Positions 12,101-27,100 of a stretch of 64,000 bases of DNA are shown one piece after another. The notes under the pieces are model-generated. The model had not been told where the DNA came from and made no database searches. It worked only from the letters and a program-made list of their open reading frames with translations. The DNA lies in NCBI RefSeq assembly GCF_002042975.1, contig NW_018148571.1, forward strand, positions 141,752 to 205,751, written 5' to 3'. The DNA is from Orbicella faveolata. Its lineage: Eukaryota; Cnidaria; Anthozoa; Scleractinia; Merulinidae. How positions within the stretch are numbered: position 1 is the stretch's first letter; each line of letters opens with the position of its first letter. The position numbers were made by a program, and so were the translations under genes.

Positions 12101-15100
12101 GAGAAAAGTACCACAAGGAGAGCAAGGGGCTTTGTGAAACATAAATAGCTTTTTGAAGAGCTCAAGGAAGTAACATAGGTACATACACCACCCATTTTAT
12201 GTAGTGCTCACAAGTACCTACCCCATCCTACCCCCCTTGCTGCAAGCCTAATTATTAATTGAAATTAATTATACAAACATGAAAGTTTACACCTTATGGC
12301 TATAGTGCCATAGTGCCATAGTGCTTTAGTGACATCAACCCCCAAACCATCCTAATAGTGCACTCTGCACCAAAAATGGCACTACAGTTAGCTTAAATTC
12401 ACTAACTTGGCATGGTTTGCTCTCCCTTAGAGACATCTGTATCCCATAGTACCATCCAAAAATAAGGATCATACTGTGTAACCATCCAAAAATAAGGATG
12501 GGTACACAGTATGACTGCAGCTGGGTAAGTTTACAAACAGCAAACAGAAAAAGAATTAGCTAATTATTCAAGATGTGCTGTCTATAACTCCTACAACAGG
12601 GGTTTCATTAAGGACTGGGCACCACGCAAATTGACCGGTTGTGAAGGGAACTTTTCCCGGCTGCTTCACCAATAATTTCTATAGTACTGTTGCTGTCCTA
12701 TGCTATTTCCCTGAGGTTAACAGTCATCTAAAAAATTAAGCTTATATCAAGTTGTACAAAACATGATTTTGCCGGTAAAAGTAGTACTTGTTATCTCCTT
12801 TGTATCTTCAAATTGGCCTGCAAATTCACCCCATGATGCATTGTGGAAACATATTTAGGCACGAAAGCCCACTTGCTATGTGTCAAAATTATGCCGCAGA
12901 CAACTCAATATTTTTCTGCTCTGGCAAAGAAAAGGCCCAGAGGTAAGTGGAGTTTCATGTGAAATTAACCTTGAGTCACAATATATTGAAAGGGTTTTAT
13001 TTATTTTTTGGGTCAAAGTAGCGCTGTGAAGTGAGGAGTAAAAAGATTTTTGTGGGTAATTTTGCTTAGGGCAAGTGAATTATTTACTTATTTATATAAG
13101 AAACTTCAACAAAAGAGCCTGTTTAGATTAGTATTGTCTTCTTGTTGAAAACCTTTTTCTTACAAAATGAAACATTAAATGTACTTCCGCATTTCCCCAC
13201 AAGACTAAATGATCTGAAATTGACCGTGAAATTGATCTAATTACTGTGGACAGTTCACATTTCGTTGCTATAAATTTGTACTAAAAATAGCAAAATAGTT
13301 TCCAAAATATACTTGAGAATGTTCTTTTTTTTCTATTCCTGGCTCTTCGTCTATAAAGTGGGAAAGCCTGGAAAGTGACAAAATTACAGATACAGTGAAA
13401 CCCTGTTAATCCGGTCACCAATGGGCCACAAAATTCTGGTCATATTATCAGGGTAGCAACATTAAAGAGGTTCTTTAAATAAAGAAATGACTGACTGAAC
13501 TTTTGTTTGGGCCAGAACAAAGTGGCTGTAATAACGAGGTGGCCGTATTGAGTTAAAAGGTCACTCGCATATCATGTACACTGTTAAGTCTACGCAGAAC
13601 TCTGCTCACGTGGTTTGACAATGGCACATTTTTCACCATTCACAGTATTTAGAAAAAAGCAGAGAATAAAAGAACTTTTGCGAGTTTGCTTTTGCTAGAA
13701 ACCTATTGAAGTGTAATTATGGAAGACCAAATAAAATTTTTTGAGATACTGTCTTTTTATGTAATCAGTAAAAGATTGTGAAAATTGATTTATTCCTTCA
13801 GTCAATGGCATCAAAATATCATTTAGTTAATCCTGTAGCCAATTTAGTGGTGCTGATTTTGCACTCCAAATTGCAGGAAAATGCATCTGTGTGAGTCTAG
13901 GATTCCAAAAATTTCCCCCTGCCTTTGCAAAGCCGTTTGGGCCTTATATTTTTTTCTGCCCAGTGGTCATAGCCTAATGCCCGCCTGCTGAAAAACTTAT
14001 TAAAACTTCTGCAATTATAAGCTCAATTCAATGCACCCTAAGATTTACTAAGCAATTCACAACTTAAAATAAATTTCAAATTACCTGGATTCCAATTCCA
14101 ACTTCAAATGCGTGTTTTCACTCTCAAGAAGCTTAATCAACTTCTTGGTGTCTTTTACCTGCTTTTCTGCAGACTGAAAATATATAATACATTTCAATGA
14201 CTTTTTCTTTAATGTACGATAGAGACAGCATACCAAAATGCAAATTAATTAAATGAGAAGGTAAAAAAATAAATAATGAGTCATTTCGAAGAAAGTGTTA
14301 GATGCATCCTAAGCAAAAAACTACAGTTGCCACAAGGAGAGTATGGCTTCTTGTCCAATCACCAAAGCTACACTCCATCAGGTGGGTTTGGTAATTGGAT
14401 GTGTGAGCAAATTTAATAATGCTCCTGTATCGTGGGTTTCTTGATTTCTTTTTTTGTACTTCATCTTTCTTGCCAATATCAGACTTTCTTCCCCTTGCAT
14501 TCACTTTCTGAGGGCTTTTTTGCCTTCAGGTTAACCCATTTCAACTTGCACTTTGACCCTTGACAATCCAAACAACCATGGAAGTAGGTACACATTCTAA
14601 GAAATAGTAACTCCCCTTAATTTGATTAACTGACATAAATCCATGAAAGGAAAGAAAAAACATATTTTGTTTTTAATATCCATATCTTATTGACTAATGT
14701 GGCCCTGACATGGAATTGGAATAGACGGCATGCAATGCACGCAGAAGCGATGACGTGTATATGCTTTTCTAAAATTGCTCCAAGAAAATTGGAACATAAA
14801 CAGACAGGCTGATGGTTAAACTTAATTAAAAGTAAAAGTAACATACAACCTGTGTGGGAAGTAGTTGTATTGTAAGTAGCTTTACATAGTTGGGTTTTGA
14901 GAGTCCAAGCTTACTTGTTCCCTTTGTTCAGTTGTTCCTCTTTGAACTGAATAATGCATTTAACCTTTTTCCCTTTTGTTTACTTTTCGAAATGACCGGA
15001 AGTGAGACTTAAAAATTTTTATGAAATAAAACAATGTAAAAGAATATTGTGATAGATGTCCCCAAGAGATATCCAGTGGTGGATCCAGACTTTCACCAAT

Positions 15101-18100
15101 ACAGTTTATTTCACATTTCACAGATAAGTTCAGATATTTCAGTGCGCATACACTGCTCTGACAGTGCCCATTCTATTGAATTCACCTTAAGACAGCAAAA
15201 AGTCTGGGCTAAACAGCGCTCACCAATACGTAAATTTATTGTTGACCCTTGACCTATCACGTGTGCAACTTGCTTGTAGATCTAAAGTTGTATGTATACA
15301 TGATGTGTTCGTATCATCAGTTTGCCGGTGATCGCAAATTTATCCAATATTGCATAAAGCACAATCCACAATGAAAATCTTCTTTTAAACGCTGAAATTA
15401 AAGACACTCCGCAGATCCTACAAACTGCAAAACACAGCCGCAAAAGATAAGTTCCTAGTTCCCCGAAACCAAAGATGGTGAATAAACTCTTTCTGCTGAT
15501 CCTAGAAGCTGCAAAGAAATGAATAAACTTGCATCTCTCCGGATCAAGTGAAACGTGTTGTTTAAAGTACATCAGCATACGCAAACTTGAAAACAACAAA
15601 CAGCATTTTCACCGTTTCTCTCTGAAATCAACACCTTGTCTTAAAATAACAGACATTTGGAAACACTAATTACCTCACTGGAAATTAATTGGTTGTTTTA
15701 ACCTTATACCTGTATTTAATGAACCTTCCTATTGATTTACCACTGACAAAACCATTATCGATTGTTTAATCACAACCACTCTTCTGGTGAGAGAAAATTT
15801 AAAATACCACATTTGTAAAATGTTACAAAAAACTAAAAGCTGCAAAAAAATTGTAACTTGAATTCATTATCACTACTGTAAACCTTCTGTTTTATTACAA
15901 AAATAACCTGTTTTCCATTGTGAATGGATTTCAGCTGAAAATTCTGTGGTTAAATCACGTCTTCTAGACTTTTCTGGTTGTTTTTCAAAAACACACACAT
16001 GTATAGTGAGGGTTCTGGCGCAGTGCTCACGCACACAGTGCAAGCGTAACGCAACTCCTCATCTGAAGATTCAGAGTTGCGTTACGCTTGCACTGTGTGC
16101 GTTCGGCTGCGACCTGAACCCTCACTATACATGTGTGTCTGTAACGCAACAGCAGTTGTCGAAAGTGCGCCAGCCCAATACTAGGGGCGCAGTTGTCGNT
16201 GTGTGTGTGTGTGTGTATGTATGTATGTAACAACAAGTACATGAAGTCTTATGATGACAAAGCACCTTCAAAATACATCATGTATCTTGACGCAAACAAT
16301 CTGTACAGTAGGGCTGTGAGCCAGTATCTACCAACTGGTAATTTCAGATGGAAGAAAATCGAAAAACTTGATATATCAAAGTATGAAGAAGACGGTAAAA
16401 GAAGTTGATCTCGAATATCCAAAAGAGCTGCATGATCTTCATAATGATTATCCTCTTGGACCTGAGCACGTGAATTTAACTGAAAATATGTTGTCAGAGT
16501 ATTGTCAAAAAATCAAGAACAAATACAACATATCAATCAGACAAGTAAAAAAAACTGATTCCAACCTTGAGCAACAAAAATAAATATGTTCTTCACTATT
16601 GAAATTTACAACTGTATATGGATTTAGGATTAAAACTAACCAAAGTACATTGAGCATTAGAATTCAATCAATCTCTATGGCTGAAACAGTATATCGACTT
16701 CAATACACAAAAAAGAACTCAAGTGAACAATTCATTTGAAAAAGATTTCTTCAAACTAATGAATAATTCAGTATTTGGAAAGACGATGGAAAACATTCGA
16801 AAAAGAGTAGATGTGAGACTTGTAACTGATAAAAATAAACTATTAAAAATGTCATCGAAAACCGACTTATATATCATCAAAAATATTCAACAAAAATCTT
16901 ATGGCAGTACATTAAAGATCAAAGAAACACTAACCCTAAACAGGCCAGCATATGTAGGTATGTCTATTCTTGATCTCAGCAGGACATTGATGTATAATTT
17001 CCATTATAATTATATCAAACAAAAATACAGTAACAAAGCAAAATTATTATTCACAGACACTGACAGTTTAACATATGAAATAGAAACAGAAGATGTGTAT
17101 GAAGACTTCTGGCAAGACAAAAATAAATTTGACAACAGTGATTATAATAAAGATAGTAAATTCTATGATGAAACAAATAAAAAAGTCATCGGTAAATTCA
17201 AGGATGAAGCAGCTGGTGCAGTTATAAAAGAATTTATTGATTTGAGAAGTAAAATATATTCATATATTAAAGACAATAACGAAAACAGGAAGACAGCCAA
17301 AGGCATCAAAAAGATTGTTATAAAAAAGGATATTCAATATGACGATTATAAAAACACACTATTCAATACCTAGCAAATGTACCACAAAATGACAGCAATT
17401 CGAAGCGATACAGGAAGCTATGAGCTCAACAAAGTATCACTGTCATGCTTCGATGATAAGAGATTCATACATACTTGTAATAATAGAATAACAAGTTATG
17501 CGTATGGACATTATAAAACAGAGCAAAAGCCTCTTTACTGTTATATTTTATTTTCTAATGCGTCAGAAAAATTTTCATTGCATGACTCATTTCCGAGGGA
17601 AAGTCCCGCTGATATGAGATCATCAACTTCTTGTCTTTCTGAGAATGTCTTCCAGTCTTTCCGAGAAATGTCACGCAATAGTGTAGATGGGTGGTATTGA
17701 GATGGGCAGTATCAAGTCATAGTGAAAATGGTCTCATACCCCCATCTCCTATACTACTCCCATTCAAGCTTGAATTTTGCAGGCTTTTCTTCACAGCTCC
17801 TTCAGCTGTGCTAATAACTGTGATGATCATTCATGTCTTTACATCTTTCTCTGCAGTTCAAATGGTAATTTTACTTGTAAAATAGAGGTAACAACTTAAA
17901 GCGTTGCATGGATATCACACGTGTGTATCATTCCTTTAGTCATACTATACTGCAAATCAATGTTTGACTAGGTTTAACAACTGTCAACACTTGTGGTTAA
18001 GTCATGAAAGACATTTACATAAGCAGACATTGCTCTTTGATGTGCGTGAGATAAATATTATTTTGTCCTTAGAACTACAATAACAATTACGTTCAACAAG

Positions 18101-21100
18101 AATAATTGTGATCTATTCATTTCTTTGCCTTATATGCTTGATCCCGATTTCTGTCGGGATGCAGACAGCCTAAACAAAACTCTGTTATTATGTGTAATGG
18201 ATACAAGATAAACGATATCAAGTTATCATTTATAATTACTGCTCACCTGTTCTCATACTGAGCAACGCCTGGTGTTGTCATGACTCTCACTAGTGCAAGT
18301 AGCTAGTTTGCGATTTGTCTGTATTTTCTCTGCCCATTATCAATAAACAGCTGGACTACAGGGTTGGGTGCACACCTGCCACTTAGCTTCTCACGTAGCA
18401 GGCCACCTGAGGCTTATATCTATCCGGGTGTGGCATGCGCCACTTTCGTTGGCTCATCCCTTATTGCCAGGTGTGGCACACGCCACACTTGTTGGCTCAT
18501 CCATCACTTGCGGGGTGTGTTGCTACCACTCCTATTGTCACGTACCTATTTACAGGGTGTGTTGCCGCCACCCTTAGATTTACCAGGGAGCACCCAACAA
18601 CCTTAGTCCCATTTACTGCCAAATGGTTGTCAACTTTATTGTGCACTTCTGTAAGTGTCTGAAGTTGTTAATATGGGATATTCCATAATTTATATTCACT
18701 TGCAGTTAAGTAATTAAAATGGTTATGTGAACTTCCATCCTGGTCAAAAAGTTCGCTAGAAAATTTGTGCAGTAATGTGTATGAATATCCAATTGAAAAC
18801 ATTCTTTGAAATTGACATGGGATATATGACAAATACCTGTCTTACTAGTAGTTTTTCTTCCATAGCTTGATATCGGCTTTCCCTTGATGTACCAGGTTTT
18901 CCATCTTTTAACCACTCCCCTTCAGATCCCTTCAGATTACTTGACAGGACCGCATCACTACTGACGTTAATACTGCTGTTCACAGACTGAGACACTTCTC
19001 CACTGTCTGCAGCTCGCTCACTTTGAATATCACCAAAACTACCAACAGAGGAATTGTGGCTTTCTGTTTCTTTCCTCAAACGATCAAGTTCGTGCTTCAT
19101 TTCACTCAGCTGAGATTCGTAGTTGTCAATCACATCTAGCACTCTGAAAGAATGTTGACGATTATTTCACATATCATGTTATGTAAAATTAATCAAAACT
19201 TTCTATTTTTGGATATCCACGTAAAACCTAACTAATATTTTATTTTACACGAGTAAAGTCCATATATACAAGTTGCTAATTCTTTCTTACAAAACAAGAT
19301 TCAAGGCATTTTATCAAAGGTTTCTTTGGAAAAATAGTTGTTTCTTCGTTGAGCAAATTAAAGCACTCAGAGAACTCAAAGAACAAACACAAGTCACGCT
19401 TTCACTGTAGAAAATTCCTTTGTGACCAGTAAAAAAAGGGAGCGAGTTTCATCTTGGCCATTCCTGCAAAATAAATATTCACTTTTTTGGATGGCCTGAT
19501 TCTTGGGTATTGGAGTACAACCTGTTTCGCACCCAATCCAGTTCACATCCACCAAGTTTGCACCCCTGAACTCATTAGAAACTTTGTATTTCGAGTTTGC
19601 CTTCACCTTCAATGCATTGAAGAACAACAAATCAACATGTTTTGCGTGATTTTGTTTCATTGTGCCCCCAGTGTCTTTTTTGCTCAGTAAGAGACAGAGA
19701 AATTTTAAGCACTTGATTGTTAGTTGAGTTGATGTGGGTGCTAACTCCATGGGTGTGACATCGCTTGGGTGTGAAACCTCCAGCTACCATTCTCCATATG
19801 TTTAGAGCAATTTGGTTATCCTCTAAGGGTAAAAAATTCCATCCATTGGATCCATCCCTTTGAATGTCTAGAAATGGCAAAATCTCTCAGGCGGGAAGTT
19901 TCTTAATATATTTGTAAGGAAAATGAACCTTCAAAAAGCCTGTGCATACAAACGTTTGTTGTGGAATATAAATGTACACACAGTAAATCAAAGAGTTAAG
20001 ACTGGAATCTTTTGAATCTGCCTTGCACTTTCTGTGATTTCAAATAACAATAACAATAATGCCACACCTTGAATTTGCATTAAGTCTGAAACAACTCCAT
20101 TTTATATTGCAACTGTTGCTATATATACCTACATGAACTGTTGTCTATTTCGAAGCCATAACTCAGCTGATATCTCAGAAATTGACTGAGAAATTTGGAT
20201 AACAATTCTGACTGGGACACAAGAATTCAAATGAAACTACTGTTGTTGATGTGAGTTGTTTACACAGCATTAACACAAGATCAGGCTTTTGGGTTATGTG
20301 ACACGCTTTACATTTGACTAAGTCCAATCATTCGCGGTGAATTGTTGAGTCATGTTTCACTTTGACTGCTAGTACCATGATCAATACGCCAGCCAGTTAG
20401 TGTAGTTCTGGTTATCAGTTAACATTTTCATTGATTTTCAGCAGTTCACTGCCAACCTTTAAAAAATAATTTTTGCTCCTTCAGCCATTAGTTAACAATT
20501 TTACATCAAGTGTTCAGCTGTTCAAGTTTACATTATGAATTATCTTTGCTACCAGCATAATAATTATTATAAACTTCTACCATCTGTCACTTGCACCTGA
20601 AAGACAAGGGGATTAAACTGATGGGAATCAAGGTGAGTTTCAAAGTTAATCAGTAATTTCTAGCTACTCTTACAGGGGAAATGGCTTCAAGTAAGCAACA
20701 AATTATTTACAATTGAGCGTTTATTTATTTATTTTAAATAATAATGTTGCAGAGCCCAGCTGTTCTGCAGTGTTATACACAGGTTTACACTTTTTTATGT
20801 TTGTTTGTTTGTGAAGTGTTACAGTTTGTGGTGATTAGTTTAAAATGTGTAATCGTTGAAATGCTGACCTTCTCTGCCCTTGTGATTATTAACCTCTACT
20901 TTCGAAATATCAATGCTCTCTGCCCAAATGGTTTGATCAAATGCTTAATATCTATCCATTTCAAAATTTTACCCAGCCATAGGAACTATTTCTGAACCAT
21001 TTTGATGCTTCAGTTAGTGCATTTGATTAGACTGCTTAACCATTAATCATTTGCCACATCACCCTAAGCTACATGTTGCCATGTTTGTAGCATTAATCAA

Positions 21101-24100
21101 AGAAAGCTCTGCATCCTATGAATGGATCTCTGGTTGGTTAGACTATTATCTGTAATAAGACCTACAGATTTGCACATACCTTAATACATTTTTTAACTGT
21201 TTTTACATTTCTATACCACAGCAAACCTTAGTAGTGAATGCATTGTCCATCACACACACAAGCAGTGGGGTAGATGTAAGATCTGCTTAAACATATTTGC
21301 ATCCTTTACCACAGCTTGACACATTAATGAGTCAAGTGCCCCAAGTATGCCCAGTGAAGGTGTTGATGTTTCTACTTGATCGATCCATTACTCATCAATA
21401 ATTTTATACAGTGGAGGATCCAGAGATGAGCTTGTTTTTAAAGTGTTGTAAAGTTTGATTATTCTTGACCCAAAATTGCGGCTATGGTGTCAGACATTTT
21501 CGAAGTTCTGTATCAGAGCTCATCATGTGCAGAACCCCTTCCGCTCACTTAAAAAAGGTCTTAACCAACTTGTAAATGCCCCTCACCATCCTTATTGCTC
21601 AAAAGATACAAGGAATGTTAGGACTCACCCGAAAGGTCGACAATTTCCCCAGTTGCTCCCCATGGTGCCCCTTCTCTGGACCGTCACTGTTGTGAAAAGG
21701 GTCTTCGAGAGAAGCGTGCTTCATTTGGTGGGTCAAATATGTTAAAATAGCATTTCCAAATCATGCAAATTTCTGTTCTACAAGTGATTTTTTAAACACG
21801 ACGGAGAAGGGCCATTTGATCACTGAATATGACCCTAGGGTGGGGCATTTGAGCGCCATGTTTGGCCCAGGGGATTGGAATTTGACCAACCAAAATTTCA
21901 ACATATTCAAGATGTAAAATGCATGTATATGTTGCTCAGATATAAAACTTGTTTTGGTCTAGGTCTATCAACTTTATTGGTCTCATAGGTAAATACGTAC
22001 ATATATAGCAAATCGATAAGAAATAAAATTTAAAGACCAAAAGGGATTGTGCAAACGGGAAAGTATCCCATGCAAGGAGCAGCCCTAAATCTAAAATGAA
22101 GAAAAAAAGATAAAAAGATATCAAATTTAATAAAATTAAAATAAATCTAATTAATAACTAATAGTTGTAGTTGTAAAGAATCTAGAGGTTGTTTGTTACT
22201 CAAATCTTAAACAACTACAGGGGTAGCACGGTGCGAGATGATAAGTGATTCGAACTGCACTTGGTAGATTCAAACTGATTTAATGACAGATCAAGTCCAT
22301 ACATCTAGTTCACAATAGGTAGCGACTGATGAAATAGCGAAAACCAGTAGATCACAAGTGGTAGCAGACACGAATAGGAGTAGTAGTCGTACAAGTAGGT
22401 TTGAACTGAAAAGCGATAGTTAAGAATACGTCCTACTTAGATAAGGCATAAAATACAAATCTAACAGGATAGAACAATCATGATAAAACTAACAAGATCA
22501 CAGCGTGAAACAAATAGATGTGACAATTGATACTTGAAACTAATAAAACTGAGATGATAACAACTCTGGTTGTAACAAATGAAGATATCAACAGCTATCT
22601 TGCAAACTAGCTAAATATAGCGTGAAAGAATCACAATTTGGTAATCGTATGACAATTGGACTAATAAAATATTTGACAATAAGCCTTAGCAATAATAGAG
22701 CCTGAGAAAGCAATTTCAACAAAACGTAGATAAACTAAATGAAACCTTTTTGTGATAAAGAAGAGACTAACAATTCACAACTTAGCAAATAACTACAACA
22801 ATAAGAACTCACGTACTTTGGTTGACGACTTGCACCAAAAGGTTGCAGAGAGACAGCGAAATAGTGGTAACTTGGATCCCCTGATTGTAGCTCAGTAGTG
22901 TTGTAACTTCACTAACAATCTCTGACTAAAAGAAGTTGCATGTCGTCTTTTATTGCCTATGCTGCGTGAAAAAACTAGGGCGTTGTGAGAAACGTGACGT
23001 CCACAACAAAAACAACTTCCTAGCGGCAAAAATTCTAGAACTATTAGATAGGTGTGAAAATCACAATTTTATGAAAGCTTTGATTTTGAAATCACGTACT
23101 TGGCTTAAATAATAACTGATAATAAATCAGTAGGAAGTTGCATAGGAAATTGAAAAACGATCAGCGTCTCAAAACTAACAAAAGTGCACGGTAAAGTGTA
23201 AGTAGAATAGGTCAGATAAATTAAGAACGGTGGCAAGGGCAGCTGCGGGAGAGGAACTAAGTGCAGGGCATATCAATATTATAAGTACTGTAAGTAAAAT
23301 TATAAGTATAAGTAAAATAAGTGGTGCACAGAAAATTTTTAAACGTACTTAGACAAGAAAACTTGTCATGAGGGGCAAGATTACAGATAATGTTCCATGG
23401 TTCTACAATTAATTCTATTGAAAAAAGAGGACTGAAAAGTCGTAAGTTAGTGGTAGTAAGCGAAGAATCAGCAGTTGAAGTTTATAGGACATCTTGCCAA
23501 TTCTAGTTCTTTGTATGCAGCGAGTTGCACACCTTTGGACTCTTTCCAAGATCGCTCTCAGATTGACACTTGCAGGAGACCATACCACTGTCGCATAGGA
23601 AAGCCGTGATTTCATGAGAGATAGACAGTGTCCTCCTGACTTCAATGTCAGTGATAAGTGGGCAAATTCTCTTTAAGAGACTCAACATTCTAGTGGCCTT
23701 AAATACAATGCGCATAACATGCGAGTCCCACGATAGATTGCTAGAAATGGTGACGCCAAGATCTTTTTCTTCCTGAACGCGTTGTTTACATCGTTTACAT
23801 CACCAAGGTGATATTCGTGGGTTACAGGTGTTTTCTTTCTTTTTGTTGTCTTTCATATTTTGATAATTTTTTTTGACGCAGTATTCGTATGTACGCGTTA
23901 CTTTTTTTTTCACCCTGACGCTTTGTATTTTGAAACAAAATTCTTTCCAATAGTACCCCCAATGAAGATAAACCCATGCAAAACCTTTTGAACTAAAGTA
24001 AGTCCAGCAGCATACATTTTTGTGTATTAAGGAAATTCTTGAGAAAACAAGGTTTTCGACAAAAAACCAATCTGGCTCGTCTTAATTCAATTAATTACAA

Positions 24101-27100
24101 GTGAAATGAACAAGTGAAGCTTTGAAAACAAACGTTGTGTTACCACCACATCGTGGGAAATGAAAGAAGCTCACAAACTTAGAAAAAGTTTTTACACAGA
24201 AGCTGATAGATTTTTCCACTTAGGCAAGGAAAAACTATTTGTCCTAGAAAATATATTTAAAAAGAAAGCAATTTAATGTGGTATTCGATCATCCCATCGC
24301 AACACAAACTCACCCAGCTAAAGCAATTTGCACATTGACAGGAAGAAAATAAACCACGCAAAATCTTATTTAAAATCCACAATTTGACCTTTAGTGGTGA
24401 TTATTTTATTTTCAAGCATGTATGGTTCAAGTATATTGGTGAAAAGTGAGACAGCTGCTATCTTAGTTTACCATCAAAATGCCAAATATTTGGCAAATTT
24501 GAGGAGTGTTGTACGGCAAGCAGTGGAGAGTGCCCACAAATTTTATTCCATATGTTTTTACATTGGTGTTAATAGTTTTGAGTTATCATAGACTCAATCC
24601 TAGGTCAGGTCCCACATTTGAGAAAATTGCTTTTAACTATAGTTATGTCACACTTCACACATTCTGGAATTTGGCAGGACGTATTTCAGAAAATTCATAA
24701 ATCCATCAAACTTGGACAGAATTTAATTATTGTTAAAATTTTAAAATATCAAAGAAAGGTGAAACTTTTGCATGTAAAACAATCAGCTTGTTGGAATAAA
24801 AAACTGCGTTTTGGCAGCATCCGACATTTATAGCTAAGTCTCCTAAGGCAATTTAGCCTGTTTTGAGGTCACCTTGAAAACTGTCTCGCAATAAATGAAA
24901 AAAATCGAATTGGTCAAAATAGATGTGACATTTGTACATAGGATATAATGGTTGACTTTCACTAAAAAAATTAATGAGGCCAATAGGTGAATTTGCCTCA
25001 TCTGTTCTTAGGCAGATGGCCTCTTAAAAGTCCTTGACTTGATTGTTGTGTTCCACATGAAAAGGTAGTTTTCCTTCTGGTTTTATCTTCTCCCCTGAGT
25101 AGGTTTTCAAAATAGCTTTTGTGTCTAGTAGTGGTGTGTCTGGGAAATTTTCTTGCACTTGTGCAATGGGAGTGTGGATATTGTTCAGCCTGCGTCAAGT
25201 TCAATTTTCATGGTGTGGCCACTGATCTTTGGTGTCACCCAGATGACATCACCACCTGCCACTTATTGACTTCTAGTAATGCAACTAAGCTATCATCATT
25301 GTGTTCATCCTCCTCCTCAAAGGAACGCAGATTGGGTTTCTCATCCTTTCTTCGTTGGGTAGAGTTGACACTTTCCCGAGTGACACACTCGTTGGGTGTA
25401 GCCCAGTTTCCCTCATTTCTGGCACATTTCATTCCCAAAGTAATACATAGATGATTCATGTTTAGTACCACCACATCTATAGCCATGATCACGGGACTTG
25501 GTACACTGTTGCTTCCATTGGTCACTTTGTTAGCTTCTGATTCTTTACTGCTCTGTAACTTTAATGTATCTTTTGCTGCAGCTTCCATGGTTAATGCAAT
25601 TTCTGTCACTTTCACTTATGTCAACTCTGATTCCAAGGGCAACCATTTCTGGATAAGTTCATTGTGCAGTTCACACACAAATCTATCCCTTAATACGTCA
25701 TTTAAGCTCACTCCAAAGTCATGATACAGTGTCAACTTCTTTAATTCAGCAAGGTAAGTACTTATGGATTTGATCACCTTCAAGTTGATTTTTCTTGCAA
25801 AAGAGGAACCTCTCTGCTATAAGTAGTGGTTTTGGTGACAGATGTTTCTGTGGTGTTTCCACAATAGTTTTAAAGGACAGGTCAGATGGCCTTGCTGGGG
25901 CAGACAGACTTTGCAGTATAGCCCATACATTTTGTTTCCCTATTATGCTGAGCATCACTGCCACTTGCTTCTCTTCTTTTATTCCATTGGTGATGAAATA
26001 TTGCTCTACTTGTTCCTTGTAGGCATTCCAGTCGTTGTTAGTTTCATCAAAGACTTCTCTTTTCATGGCATGTGATCTGAAATCTTGTTGCCCATCTGTT
26101 ATGATCTAATATGTTCTTATCAACCTTCCAAGTTACAACCATTTTAGTGGCCATGACGACTAGAATTTTGGAGCTGGCAACTAACTTGAAACGGAAGCTG
26201 CCATTCCAGCGACTAAAATCAATGTGATAAAATCAAGAGCTTGAGCAGACTATTGTCCAGATTGAAAAAACATTATGAATTCACTTGTAAAAATAAGTTC
26301 TGCCATTTTAACCTACCCAAATTGAGACTAAAATAAAACGAAATGTTTTAATAATTCCAAGAGCCAATCATTACTTTAAGCTTTCTATGCGATGATCTTC
26401 GTTCCACTTGACTGAAATTTAACACTTGATAATTTTACCTTTGGGAATGAGACAATGCACACATACAGTTTCTGCATCATCGATACACTGATGTCGAGTT
26501 TGGTTTTATACTGTGAAACTGGGAAATCCTTGCAAAAAATTGAACAGCACTTTCACAACGTTTTCACATGGCTATTTTTAACTGTGGAAAGAAATTTTAT
26601 CGGCAGATTTTGATCACGTGCTGGGTAGCCACTTCTGAACTGCGAACATGCGTCACGCAATCAACAAAACGATAATATATAGATTTAGCCGAGGCTTAAA
26701 AGTGGAGCTCCTGGGTCAGGTTGTTCAAAGCCTGATCAAGCTTTTCCTTAGTGGCCAATTGGCCACTAAAGAAAAAAGTTAACTTCGAGGGTTGCTTATG
26801 ATTATTATAGAGCGCAAATTTTCCCACACAAAAAAGGAGTTGTGCAGTAGTTGTGTAGCTCATCAAAAGGCCATGATGTGAGGTCAGAGTGTTTTTTTCA
26901 TTTCTACTTTAATCTTTTTCATTGTGAAAACAAGATGTAAATTTGAGCAATTTAGATAAATATGACACAAGAAAGGATTGATAAGATAAATATTTGGTGA
27001 TGCGCTGTCTGGTGGTAAACTTTGAGATCTTCAATAATAAAATAATTATGATGGTTCAATTTAAGAGAAATGTTTGATTCAGGTCCCTCAGTGTTTCGTA

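Larger units (their letters stand above)
3126..14084. other. CEP70 intron 10
   Basis: An 11-kb intron with the inverted repeat pair, decayed multicopy gene, R1 copies, LINE, gap and MITE listed separately. Stretches with nothing I can name: 4343-5330, 8062-9170 except the weak candidate exon, 12514-13390 and 13560-14084. A minus-strand open frame at 8465-8692 has clustered Cys residues but starts on TTG. Confidence 0.6.
14174..18836. other. CEP70 intron 9
   Basis: It contains the second foldback, the second Polinton fragment and the GC-rich array. In 14174-15987 and 17530-18389 I recognise nothing. A 105-codon minus frame at 15282-15599 has no familiar sequence. Confidence 0.5.

Noticed and set aside
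15282-15599. 105-codon minus-strand protein
   Set aside because: Unfamiliar sequence with no splice context. Random open frames of this size are expected in 64 kb.
22190-23185. Solo LTR with TGTTA..TAACA ends
   Set aside because: The candidate ends are present, but the flanking five bases differ, so no target duplication supports it.
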